A DNA stretch of 64,000 bases from contig NZ_CP031963.1 of assembly GCF_003443675.1 (NCBI RefSeq), forward strand, positions 1,077,501 to 1,141,500, written 5' to 3'. Below are positions 28,506 to 42,520 of this stretch, one piece after another. How positions within the stretch are numbered: the stretch's first letter is position 1; each line of letters starts with the position of its first letter. The translations under genes and the position numbers were made by a program. This DNA comes from Aquimarina sp. BL5 (GTDB lineage: Bacteria; Bacteroidota; Bacteroidia; Flavobacteriales; Flavobacteriaceae). A model generated the notes under the pieces. The model was not told where the DNA came from, made no database searches, and saw only the letters and a list, made by a program, of their open reading frames with translations.

Positions 28506-30602
28506 CTATTTAACCTTGAAAGCTATAGCTTGACCACCTCCCTTTGCTAGTTTTATTTTAAGAGTATCTCTTGATGTTATTTGTTTTTTAGTTATTATAA
28601 AAGCATGTGGATTTGTTTCCCAATCAGCTTCTCTCCCGTCTTCATAAATAGTTGCTTCATAATTTTTACCTTCCGAAAGAAACGATAAATCGATATTAAA
28701 TGTTCTTTCGTTTTCATCAGAAATACTACCTAAATACCAATTTTCCGTACCTCGCTCCTGACGAACAACCGTATAATAATCTCCTATTTTAGCATTTAAC
28801 ACTTTACTTTTAGACCAGTTAGTTGGTACATCTTTAATAAATTGAAACGCATCGTTACCTTCATAATTTTCTGGTAAGTCTGCTGCCATTTGTATTGGAC
28901 TATACATGGTTAAATAATATGCTAATTGCTTACAAATGGTACTTCTAACTCTAAATTTTTTGTCACTCCAGTCTTTATCCGGTAAGTCTGTTTTAAAAAT
29001 ACCAGGTGTATAATCTATAGGACCTCCAAGAATTCTGGTAAACGGTAATACAACTCCGTGTTCTGGTGAATTACCCACGCTCCACGCGTTATATTCTTGG
29101 CCACGAGCTCCTTCTCTAGCCATAATGTTTGGATAAGTACGCTGTTCTCCAGTAAACTTTATTGGTTCATGGTTAACGATAAGCAATTGATATTCCGCAG
29201 CTTTTTGAATCATTTTTTTATAATGACGAACCATATACTGCCCATGATGATGTTGTTTATAGGTCTTTTTATTATAATCATAATTTACATCACCTGTATA
29301 CCCAACTTTTACTGTTTTCATTCCCAAATCTTTACACATTTGGTATAATTCATCCATAGCTGGTTCATAATGGTCGATATCAGAAATAGTTTCGTGGTAC
29401 ATCATCATTCTTACTCCTTTTTTTCTCCCATATTTAGAAACTTCTTCTATATCAAAATCATCTGTGGGTGTTTTCCAATCAAAAATTCCATATCCTGTCC
29501 ATGAGCCCTCCATATCATCCCAACCTTTATCCCAGCCTTCGATAAGAACATCTGGAATACCGTGCTTTGATGCAAAATCTATATGGTATTTAGCATTTTT
29601 AGTATTAGCCCCGTGCGGTCTTTTTATGGGCCTACCAAACTGTGTTTTTTCTGCCCACGCGCTTTTACCTATATGTAGTTCCCACCAAATACCAATATAT
29701 TTATAAGTCTCAATCCAACTAGTATCATCATAAGCACAAGGCGGATTCAGATTCATAATTAAATCGGACTCTACTAAATCTCCAGCATTTTTCGCAATCT
29801 GGATTGTTCTCCAAGGTGATTGAAAAGGTGTTGATGCTCTTACCAAATCTCCATTCAACCAAGGTGTTAAATGTGCTTTCAATTTTGAGCCTTCTTGAGT
29901 ATTTAACAAATTCATTCCAGCATAATCAGTTAAATTTGCTTCATGAATACTAATTACCAAGCTATCATTAACTTCGATAGTTGTTGGTGTATTAGCCATA
30001 TTCGCTCTTTCTTCTTTGTCTGGTCTTCTAAAAAACTGTAAAGAATCTCCTATTTTACTAATTGGTGAGTTATAGTATACTTTCTCGTAATTATCATAAT
30101 CGGCAAAATTCCACCAAGCTTTATAATCATCTGCGAAATTAAACTCGGTCAACTCATCGGTAATTACAAAATCCTTTAAATTTTCTTGTTCCGGGAACAC
30201 ATATCTAAATGCAACGCCATCATCAAAAGACTTTGCCAAAACATCAATCAGAATTCCTGAATTCTTTTGTTTTAAATGAAGTGTTAGTTGGTTAAAACTA
30301 TTCTTTACAACTTCTCGTTGTCCCCATACTGTTTTCCATTCTGAACGTTCTGATTTAATTTCAGAAGACAATATTTCGAAATCATTTTTAAGTGATTGAT
30401 TTTTTAATTCAAACCCTAATGCAGAAGATTTAATAAACTTTGTGTTTATTGAATTAACAGCATAAAACAACTGACCTTTATCATCTAAAGAAAATATGAT
30501 CGTATTTTCTGAATTTGGAGATATTACCATTGTTTTTATCTCCTTAGGAGTAGAACAACTCAAAACCAGAATACTTATTAGTAAGTTTAATATTCTACCC
30601 AT
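28506..30602 (-). CDS. GH97 family alpha-glycosidase, inverting type, lipoprotein
   Basis: 698 aa. Lipoprotein signal (ILVLSC, Cys16), N-terminal beta-sandwich (~25-280), catalytic barrel (~290-570) and C-terminal sandwich. The family splits in two. Inverting SusB-like enzymes use glutamates and have Gly where retaining enzymes have the Asp nucleophile. Here the spot reads KTVKVGYTG (Gly434), and the glutamates are present: Glu404 in YHETISD, Glu479 in NHEPIKFTG, Glu503 in GQEYNAW. So inversion is predicted, on an alpha-glucoside or related alpha-linked sugar. Third gene of the minus-strand PUL arm, 2 bases after the GH2 gene. Confidence 0.92.
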   Translation of the reverse strand: MGRILNLLISILVLSCSTPKEIKTMVISPNSENTIIFSLDDKGQLFYAVNSINTKFIKSSALGFELKNQSLKNDFEILSSEIKSERSEWKTVWGQREVVKNSFNQLTLHLKQKNSGILIDVLAKSFDDGVAFRYVFPEQENLKDFVITDELTEFNFADDYKAWWNFADYDNYEKVYYNSPISKIGDSLQFFRRPDKEERANMANTPTTIEVNDSLVISIHEANLTDYAGMNLLNTQEGSKLKAHLTPWLNGDLVRASTPFQSPWRTIQIAKNAGDLVESDLIMNLNPPCAYDDTSWIETYKYIGIWWELHIGKSAWAEKTQFGRPIKRPHGANTKNAKYHIDFASKHGIPDVLIEGWDKGWDDMEGSWTGYGIFDWKTPTDDFDIEEVSKYGRKKGVRMMMYHETISDIDHYEPAMDELYQMCKDLGMKTVKVGYTGDVNYDYNKKTYKQHHHGQYMVRHYKKMIQKAAEYQLLIVNHEPIKFTGEQRTYPNIMAREGARGQEYNAWSVGNSPEHGVVLPFTRILGGPIDYTPGIFKTDLPDKDWSDKKFRVRSTICKQLAYYLTMYSPIQMAADLPENYEGNDAFQFIKDVPTNWSKSKVLNAKIGDYYTVVRQERGTENWYLGSISDENERTFNIDLSFLSEGKNYEATIYEDGREADWETNPHAFIITKKQITSRDTLKIKLAKGGGQAIAFKVK

Positions 30603-30604
30603 TT

Positions 30605-35408
<4,804 letters not shown>

Positions 35409-35864
35409 AAAAACACAAATTATTTAATTCAAAGATTTAAATTTAAAAACAACTTTTCGGTGACATATGAGCATATAATGAAAACAAATGTTTTAACTTC
35501 TCAACATTATATTTTTAGAGAACCATTTTCAATCTGCGGATTATCTGCACTCATAAAATCTAATTATTTATGTCTTTTGACGTATCACAAATTAACTTAT
35601 TACAAGCTCGGTATATTGAGAAATTGAACAGTTTGAGAGCTTTTCTTTAAAAAATTAATGATTTTTTTTACAAAATGTTACTATTTTGCCATTCTCTTAA
35701 AACGGTAAAATATCACACTAGGCTTATCTAAAAACGCGTAAAACATTGTTTTGGATGATACAAAGAGTTAAAAATCATATGTTTTGTCAATTTGGACATT
35801 TGTTATTAGATAATCATTAACAAATATTAACATTTGTATCAAGTAATTAAATCAAATAATTAAT
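35409..35864. promoter_or_regulatory. Divergent control region between the two PUL arms
   Basis: 456 bases without a gene. No exact TTG-N19-TAnnTTTG promoter is visible on either strand; TTAACATTTG (35827-35836) is one base too long. Inverted ATTTGT half-sites cluster just before susC: ATTTGTTA (35798-35805) with TAACAAAT (35818-35825), and ACAAAT (35820-35825) with ATTTGT (35832-35837). ACAAATGTTTTAAC also occurs at 35484-35497 nearer the sulfatase. A symmetric activator or repressor site is likely here, and PUL promoters are often far from consensus because they need an activator. Confidence 0.5.
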
Positions 35865-38800
35865 ATGAAGCTAAACTCTCGAGCACATTTTAAAAAACAT
35901 TTAGTTGTTTTTTTGTGCCTTATCACTTTTGGAGTAATTAATGCTCAATCAAAAGCTATTCAAGGAAAAGTCACTGCTGAAGGAATACCGTTACCTGGAG
36001 CAAGTGTTATTGTAAAAGGCACTTCTAATGGCGCCAGTACTGATTTTGAAGGTAACTATCAAATCGACGCTAATGCTGATGACATTATCATTTTTACATA
36101 TTTAGGTTATATAACACAAGAAGTTGCTGTAAAAGACCAAACCACGATTAACGTTAATCTGGTTGAAGACGCTTCTGAACTAGAGGCAGTAGTAGTCATT
36201 GGATATCAAACCCAAAGAAAAAGGGAAGTTTCAGGAGCTATAAGTTCTGTTAAAAGTGAAGTCTTGGAAAGGCAAGCTGTTACTAATTTCTCAGAAGCTT
36301 TACAAGGTCAAGTTGCCGGGGTTAATATACAAGCAGAAAGTGGAGCTCCAGGAGCTCGTATCAATGTACAAATTAGAGGTACAAATTCCTTAACCGGCAC
36401 AGGTACAGCAGGACAAGACCCTCTCGGTGGACAGATTAACCCAAATGATAATGCTTTAAATCCTTTATTTATAATAGATGGAGTACCATTTCCAGAACCA
36501 CCTAGTATTAGTCCTAATGAAATCGAATCTATCGAGATTTTAAAGGATGCAGCGACAACTGCTATATATGGTGTTCGTGCAGGTAATGGTGTTGTAATTA
36601 TAACAACAAAAAGAGCTAAACCAGGACCTATTAAAGTAAATCTAAGCACGTTTACGTCCATTAATAGAATTACGTCGAGTGTACCAACACTAAACACTAG
36701 AGATTATATAGCCTTAAATAGACAGTATGTCGAAAATAATGGACAATCTTTTGAAAGCAACGGTGTATTTGTAAACAACCCAAATGCTTTAGACAATGAT
36801 ACTGATTGGCAAGATTTGATATTAAATGACAATGCTATAACCTATAATTACAATCTTAGATTAGCTGGAGGTTCTGACAAATCAAATTTTAGCCTTGTTC
36901 TAGATCATATAAATCAAGATGGTACACTAATCAATAGTGATTTTGAGCGTACTAACTTACGTCTTAATAATAATTTCAAAAAAGATCGATTTTCTTTATT
37001 TACCAGTGTATTTTTAAGTAGAGATGATTCTGACAGAGAACCGTGGGCAATATTATATGATGCTATTGTTTCTCCTGCCACTGAAGCAGGACCAGATCGA
37101 ATTGAAGATAATAACTCTGTATCAGGAGATCCCAATCAGTTTAATGTACTTGGTAATATACTTAGAAAACTACAAGAAACAAGTAAGAGAAAATCAAATA
37201 CAACTAGTATATCATTACAATTTAAATACCTATTAGCCAAAGGTTTAAATGCAAAAGTAAATATAAGCGGTAGTAGAAATAGTTCTGAATCGACTTTTTT
37301 TAGACCTGGTTTCATTTTCTTAGATGAAGACACAGGAGAAATAATACCAGGTAGAGAACGTGCTGCGATTTCTATATTAACAGAAAGTACATCCTTATTT
37401 GAGCAAGGAACCATAGAAAGTATACTTGACTATAAAACAAATATTGGCAATCACAATATATCTTTATTAGGCGGTGTTACAGCAGAGCAACGTACTTTTA
37501 ATACTACTAGAACCGAAGTGCAAGAATTTAGATCAAATACTCCTATCCCAACAATTGATCAAGCCATAGACACAGATGTTGTAACTGTGCAAGGTAATGA
37601 ATCTCCAAATAGACTTTTTAGTGTCTTGGGATCGTTAGGTTATGATTATGATGGTAGATATTTAATAAGAGCTAATGTTCGTAGAGATGGATCGAGTAAT
37701 TTCCAACCAGATTTTAGATATAAAACTTTTGGTGGTGTATCTGTTGCATGGTCAATCGCTAGAGAAAGTTTCTTTAAAAACTCTAATGCTTTATCCTTTA
37801 TCAACGATCTAAAATTGAGAGCTAGTTATGGTGAAGTTGGTAACCAAAATATTGGTTCTTTTAGAACTTCTAGATTAATTGGTAACAATTTTAATATTCC
37901 AATAGGAAATGACATAGTAAATGGATTAACTCAGACAGATATATTTAATCAAGACTTACAATGGGAAACTAGTATAACTAGTAACCTAGGTATTGATTTA
38001 TCACTATTTAAATCAGCTTTTAATTTAACAGCAGAATATTATAATGTAAAAAAGGAAAATCTTTTATTAGAATTACCTGTTCCAGGTTCTTCTGGTGCTG
38101 AACCTAATAACAATAGTCCTGCTACAATAGCCTCTAATGCAGGTGAGTTAACTAATCAAGGTATAGAAATATCAGCCGATTTTAAAGACAAGAAAGGAGA
38201 TTTTACTTGGGGTATCAGTGGAGTTTTTACTAGAAACATCAATGAAGTTACAAGATTATTTGGAGCTACATCACAACTTACAGGAGAAAGAATTACTCCA
38301 GGTAACAACAGGCTTACAGATTTACCTGTAAACTTTGCGAGAATTGGTAATCAAGCCGGTGCCTTTTACCTTCTTAGAACTAATGGAATTATACGTACAC
38401 AAGAAGAATTAGACGAATACCAACTACTGACAGGAGATATAGTACAGGGAGCTCAAATTGGAGATTTCAGATTTGTTGATGGTAACGGAGATGGCAGTAT
38501 TGATTTAACTAATGATAGACAATTTGTAGGGAATAATGTGCCAGATTTTGAAATTGGTTTAAATTTTAATGCTAAATATAAAAATGTAGACTTTAATATG
38601 AGTTGGTTCGGATCATTTGGTAGTAAAATTTACAATGGTCCTAAAGCCTTAGCGTTTGATGCCAATAACCATAGAGACCAATTATTTGCATATACACCAA
38701 CAAACACAGCTTCAAACATTCCAAGCATAAGAGAAGCAACAATACCTTTTATTCCATTCACAGACTTTTTCTTGGAAGATGGAGACTATGTTCGTCTACG

Positions 38801-39020
38801 AAATGTACAAATAGGCTATAGCTTGCCTAAAAATGTTTTAGAGAAAACAGGCTTAGATCAATTTAGATTGTATTTAGCTGGATCTAATATATTAACAATC
38901 ACCGATTATTCAGGATTTGATCCGGAAGTAGGTGGAGATGGTTTATTTTCAAGAGGTTTAGATAGAGGTTTAACTCCGATAACTGCTTCTGGAAGAATAG
39001 GGGTACAATTAGGATTTTAA
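35865..39020 (+). CDS. susC: SusC-like TonB-dependent glycan importer
   Basis: 1051 aa. Signal peptide (…GVINAQS), carboxypeptidase-D-like extension (~30-115: QGKVTAEGIPLPGASVIVKG), the SusC-specific plug with SGAISSVKSEVLERQAVTNF, SEALQGQVAGVNIQ, PLFIIDGVPF and DAATTAIYGVRAGNGVVIIT, and a long barrel ending in GRIGVQLGF. Length and signature fit the SusC/RagA subfamily, which imports oligosaccharides with a SusD lid. SusD follows 10 bases later. First gene of the plus arm; its 5' gap holds the probable operator. Confidence 0.97.
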   Translation: MKLNSRAHFKKHLVVFLCLITFGVINAQSKAIQGKVTAEGIPLPGASVIVKGTSNGASTDFEGNYQIDANADDIIIFTYLGYITQEVAVKDQTTINVNLVEDASELEAVVVIGYQTQRKREVSGAISSVKSEVLERQAVTNFSEALQGQVAGVNIQAESGAPGARINVQIRGTNSLTGTGTAGQDPLGGQINPNDNALNPLFIIDGVPFPEPPSISPNEIESIEILKDAATTAIYGVRAGNGVVIITTKRAKPGPIKVNLSTFTSINRITSSVPTLNTRDYIALNRQYVENNGQSFESNGVFVNNPNALDNDTDWQDLILNDNAITYNYNLRLAGGSDKSNFSLVLDHINQDGTLINSDFERTNLRLNNNFKKDRFSLFTSVFLSRDDSDREPWAILYDAIVSPATEAGPDRIEDNNSVSGDPNQFNVLGNILRKLQETSKRKSNTTSISLQFKYLLAKGLNAKVNISGSRNSSESTFFRPGFIFLDEDTGEIIPGRERAAISILTESTSLFEQGTIESILDYKTNIGNHNISLLGGVTAEQRTFNTTRTEVQEFRSNTPIPTIDQAIDTDVVTVQGNESPNRLFSVLGSLGYDYDGRYLIRANVRRDGSSNFQPDFRYKTFGGVSVAWSIARESFFKNSNALSFINDLKLRASYGEVGNQNIGSFRTSRLIGNNFNIPIGNDIVNGLTQTDIFNQDLQWETSITSNLGIDLSLFKSAFNLTAEYYNVKKENLLLELPVPGSSGAEPNNNSPATIASNAGELTNQGIEISADFKDKKGDFTWGISGVFTRNINEVTRLFGATSQLTGERITPGNNRLTDLPVNFARIGNQAGAFYLLRTNGIIRTQEELDEYQLLTGDIVQGAQIGDFRFVDGNGDGSIDLTNDRQFVGNNVPDFEIGLNFNAKYKNVDFNMSWFGSFGSKIYNGPKALAFDANNHRDQLFAYTPTNTASNIPSIREATIPFIPFTDFFLEDGDYVRLRNVQIGYSLPKNVLEKTGLDQFRLYLAGSNILTITDYSGFDPEVGGDGLFSRGLDRGLTPITASGRIGVQLGF

Positions 39021-39030
39021 AATAAAAATT

Positions 39031-40884
39031 ATGAAAAATAGAATAGTATTTATTGCATTATTAAGTATTGTTGCTACTTTTTTTGGTTGCGACGATGATT
39101 TCTTAGAGGTTGAAAATCCAAATGATTTAAATGCAGATAATTTTTGGCTAAGCCAAGCTGATGCAGAAGCTGGTATTTATGCTGTATATAGTTCACTACA
39201 ATTTGCTGGAGTTATGGGTGCGAATGCTACCGTAAATTACGCTTTACGATCCGAAGCAGGCAAAGTAGGTAATGTTAACCGTGGTGCTACACGTGTGCAA
39301 GTTGATGATGCCCTTGTAGATGCTACAAACGGAGATGTACAAAGACAATGGGATGATACATATCAAGTAATTTTTAGAGCGAACCAAGTATTAGAAAATG
39401 TTCCAGATATTGATATGGATGAAACAGCTAAAAGAGAAATTTTAGGCGAAGCTCGTTTTATGAGAGGTCTTGCTTTTTTCTGGCTAGCAACAACATTTAA
39501 TGAAGGTAATATAGTATTACCAATAGTAGCCGCAACAAATCTAGAAGAAAGTAGAAAAGAACTTTCTGATAGAGCAACTGTGTATGCTCAAATTTTCGAG
39601 GATTTAACTATTGCACAAGAAAATCTTGAGGGAAGATTAAATTGGGATGCTGAAGGGTTGCAAGGTAGAGCAACTTGGGGTGCAGTAACTTCTATCTTAG
39701 GAAAAGTGCATCTTTATGAAGAAAACTTCGCAGAAGCTAAAAGAGAGTTTAAAAAAGTTATTGATTCTGGTGAATACAGCTTAGCCCCAAATATTGTTGA
39801 TAATTTTACAGAAGAAGGAGAATTTAATCCAGAATCGATTTTTGAAGTACAGTTTTCTATTAACCTTGTAAATGATGGTAATTTCGGTAATGGAGAAGGA
39901 GAAAATCCGAACGAATCTACATTAAGACCTGTTTTATATGCTAGAGGTAATGGTGGGTTTGGTTTTATGTTTACCACTCACTTTATTTCTGGATTATATC
40001 GTAATGAAGTCGTAAATCCTAATTTACCAATAAACATAGTTAATCCTCAAATAATTTATGAAGATGGTTATGAATTTGGTGGTGATGATGAAGGTGAGAA
40101 CGAACCATTTATAGAAGTATTACCAATAAGAAGAACTTCCCTAAGAAGTCAGGCATCTATAGTTTATCAAGATGATGGTCAGCTTTTTTATCAAACATCG
40201 ACAAGAGAAGCTTATATCCCATTAAATTCTAGGGCATACATAAAAAAATTCATGAACACTGACGATCCCTCTGAAGCTAGAAATTCAGGGATTAATGAAA
40301 GAGTCATTCGATATGCAGATGTGATGCTAATGTATGCAGAAGCTGTTTTAAGAGATACGGGAGATATTGCTGAAGCTTTACCATATATAAATCAAGTAAG
40401 AGAAAGATCTGGTTTGGTTACGTTAGAAACTTTATTTGCAGGAGTGGATGTACCTCCAATAATTGAAAACACATTCCCTGATATCACAGAGGCTGAATCT
40501 GATGCTATCGTCACTCAATTAGCAACAGATAACCCGCAATTTTTAATACCACCACAAGATCTTAATGCAACAAACATTCTTAGACATTTGTTTAATAAGG
40601 AACGCCCTGCAGAATTTGCCTGGGAAGGTAGAGCAATTACATGGAATGATTTAAGAAGAAGACCGGCTTCAATAGGTACTGCAATAGATAGAATACAGGA
40701 ATTGGGTGATTACACATACGGTGTGGTATCTGTAAATGTTGAACCCTTTGAGTTAAATGACGATGCAATTGAAACAGCACTAGGTGATTTTGTAAATAGA
40801 AAAAACAACTTTAATCAAGACGATTTCTTCTATCCCATACCGGCATCAGAAATATTATTAAACCCTTCATTAGGAGGCAACTAA
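39031..40884 (+). CDS. susD: SusD/RagB-like outer-membrane glycan-binding lipoprotein
   Basis: 617 aa. Lipoprotein signal, Cys20 followed by DDD (surface-export type), then FLEVENPNDLNADNFWLSQ, the typical SusD opening. TPR-like helices follow (ILGEARFMRGLAFFWLATTF ~135-155, the highly conserved RGLAF-like block), and the C-terminal part has IRYADVMLMYAEAVL (~425-440) and a final RKNNFNQDDFFYPIPASEI. It forms the lid of the SusC transporter and captures the glycan. Co-transcribed with susC (10-base gap). Confidence 0.97.
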   Translation: MKNRIVFIALLSIVATFFGCDDDFLEVENPNDLNADNFWLSQADAEAGIYAVYSSLQFAGVMGANATVNYALRSEAGKVGNVNRGATRVQVDDALVDATNGDVQRQWDDTYQVIFRANQVLENVPDIDMDETAKREILGEARFMRGLAFFWLATTFNEGNIVLPIVAATNLEESRKELSDRATVYAQIFEDLTIAQENLEGRLNWDAEGLQGRATWGAVTSILGKVHLYEENFAEAKREFKKVIDSGEYSLAPNIVDNFTEEGEFNPESIFEVQFSINLVNDGNFGNGEGENPNESTLRPVLYARGNGGFGFMFTTHFISGLYRNEVVNPNLPINIVNPQIIYEDGYEFGGDDEGENEPFIEVLPIRRTSLRSQASIVYQDDGQLFYQTSTREAYIPLNSRAYIKKFMNTDDPSEARNSGINERVIRYADVMLMYAEAVLRDTGDIAEALPYINQVRERSGLVTLETLFAGVDVPPIIENTFPDITEAESDAIVTQLATDNPQFLIPPQDLNATNILRHLFNKERPAEFAWEGRAITWNDLRRRPASIGTAIDRIQELGDYTYGVVSVNVEPFELNDDAIETALGDFVNRKNNFNQDDFFYPIPASEILLNPSLGGN

Positions 40885-40900
40885 TTTTAAATTCTAAATA

Positions 40901-42439
40901 ATGAAAAAAGTTTATAAATATATTTTTACCATAAGTCTAATATTAACTATTGTGCTATCCTGTACGACTTATGACTACGAAGAACCTAACAACGGAGCAG
41001 GGATTACCCTGGGTATCAACAGTCTTAATTTGGGGTTAGCCGATGAGGTGACTCAGACTAGGATTAATGATACTGTCGTTTTTACAGATCTATCAATAGA
41101 TTCTGCAAATAGAATATGGACAGTTATGGAGAGTAGTGCCCAAATTGATATTTTAGGTAGTAGCGATGATAGATCAAGTTCAAGAGAAACATTTACCGCT
41201 GTTTTTAAAGAAGTAGGAGAAGTTGGTGTCGAATTAAGACCGACATTTAATAATCCTCTGACCGAAGAAAGCCCAGAATTTGTCGAATTTAATTTTAATG
41301 TATTACCATTAATCGAAGCTAATTTTACAACTAATATTCCAATAATAAATGGCGAATTAGTTATAGAAGCTGGTGAGACAATTACTTTTACAAACACTAG
41401 CAGTGAATTAGAAAATGCTACCTGGAGTATTATAAATTTCGACACGGAGCAAGAAGTTGCTAATTCTGATAGTGTTGATAGTTTTATCACTTCAATAGGA
41501 TCCGTTGGTAATTTTGTAGTTAGTTTAACCGCTTTTACTAACGAACCTTTTTCTCAAGATATGATTTCTGTACCTTTTAGAGTTATACCATCTTCTGCTC
41601 CACTAACTGTTGCGGACGAATTTAATGAGAATGAAGCTGGGCAAATTGTCGTTCCTTTCTCAAGAGATTTGGATGCTAGTACATTAGATGAACCATCTAA
41701 TTTTGAATTATTCGTAAATGGTGTACCAGCAAACGTAAGTATTGTTAGTTTAGATCCAGAAAATGCTTCTAATCTTTTAATAACTCCTGCTAATAATATC
41801 AAGAATTTTGAAACAGCAACACTATCATATACTAGAGTAAATTTAAACTCAGCAGATTCAGTTGAAGCTCCGTCATTCTCTGATATTACTGTTACTCCTT
41901 TCGGTGGAGTAAATCTTTTTCCTAAAGGAGATTTTGAGTTAGCAAGTGAAGACAATTATGATGTGAACAATGGTTTTCTTGGTATCAATGCTAATCAAGT
42001 TAGTATAAGTTTCCAAGATGGTGTGGGTATTAATAACTCTAGAGCAATCGTGTTTTCTTCAGTAGCTGGCGCTATTCCAGGGAGTAGAAGAATTGCTTTT
42101 GGTGACAAAAATGGAAATACTAACCCTGATGGTGTCAATATTCTTACGCCTGTAGAAGATGGAGTAACCTATATCATAAGGATGAAAGTTAAATATACAG
42201 GTGTACCACCAGATGAAGTTAATTTTGGTTTTATAAAACTTCCTTTTGCCCAAAATACAAGAGTTCAAATCCAATTAAATGCTGATCTTATAGAAGGAGA
42301 ATTTGTTGATGCTATAGGAGAATTTACAGTAGTCGCAGGTACCCAACCAGACATGTATGCATTGGCAAATGTAACTATAGGTGGAGGGCCTAGTGAAATT
42401 ATTTATGATGATATACAAGTCTTCGAAAAAGATCTGTAA
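40901..42439 (+). CDS. SusE-position surface glycan-binding lipoprotein
   Basis: 512 aa. Lipoprotein signal (TIVLSC, Cys21) with acidic residues after the Cys. It is beta-rich throughout: PKD-like modules (~50-130 and ~140-225, e.g. ETITFTNTSSELENATWSI), a Big-like domain (~235-340) and a C-terminal jelly-roll-like module (~345-510: LFPKGDFELASEDNYDVNNG, YIIRMKVKYTGV, IIYDDIQVFEKDL) resembling CBM4/9-type carbohydrate-binding folds. Place (16 bases after susD) and make-up fit a SusE/F-type surface glycan-binding protein. Ligand unknown. A terminator follows. Confidence 0.78.
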   Translation: MKKVYKYIFTISLILTIVLSCTTYDYEEPNNGAGITLGINSLNLGLADEVTQTRINDTVVFTDLSIDSANRIWTVMESSAQIDILGSSDDRSSSRETFTAVFKEVGEVGVELRPTFNNPLTEESPEFVEFNFNVLPLIEANFTTNIPIINGELVIEAGETITFTNTSSELENATWSIINFDTEQEVANSDSVDSFITSIGSVGNFVVSLTAFTNEPFSQDMISVPFRVIPSSAPLTVADEFNENEAGQIVVPFSRDLDASTLDEPSNFELFVNGVPANVSIVSLDPENASNLLITPANNIKNFETATLSYTRVNLNSADSVEAPSFSDITVTPFGGVNLFPKGDFELASEDNYDVNNGFLGINANQVSISFQDGVGINNSRAIVFSSVAGAIPGSRRIAFGDKNGNTNPDGVNILTPVEDGVTYIIRMKVKYTGVPPDEVNFGFIKLPFAQNTRVQIQLNADLIEGEFVDAIGEFTVVAGTQPDMYALANVTIGGGPSEIIYDDIQVFEKDL

Positions 42440-42485
42440 TTATTGGATGTTTTTATTAAATAGATAATTAATTTTTTATAATTTG

Positions 42486-42514
42486 AGGGCTGTTAAGAAC
42501 AGCCCTTTTTATTT
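42486..42514 (+). terminator. Terminator or attenuator inside the plus arm, after the SusE-like gene
   Basis: AGGGCTGTT (42486-42494), loop AAG, AACAGCCCT (42498-42506), then T-rich. It stands 7 bases before the next ATG (42521), so most transcripts should stop after susC-susD-susE and only a share read through to the enzymes. This is a common way to set transporter above enzyme levels. Confidence 0.88.
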
Positions 42515-42520
42515 TTTTCT

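Noticed and set aside
36308..36697. 129-codon minus-strand frame
   Set aside because: Shadow of the SusC plug and barrel; no family pattern.
41053..41955. Minus-strand frames of 145 and 133 codons
   Set aside because: Opposite the SusE-like lipoprotein; composition mirrors that gene.
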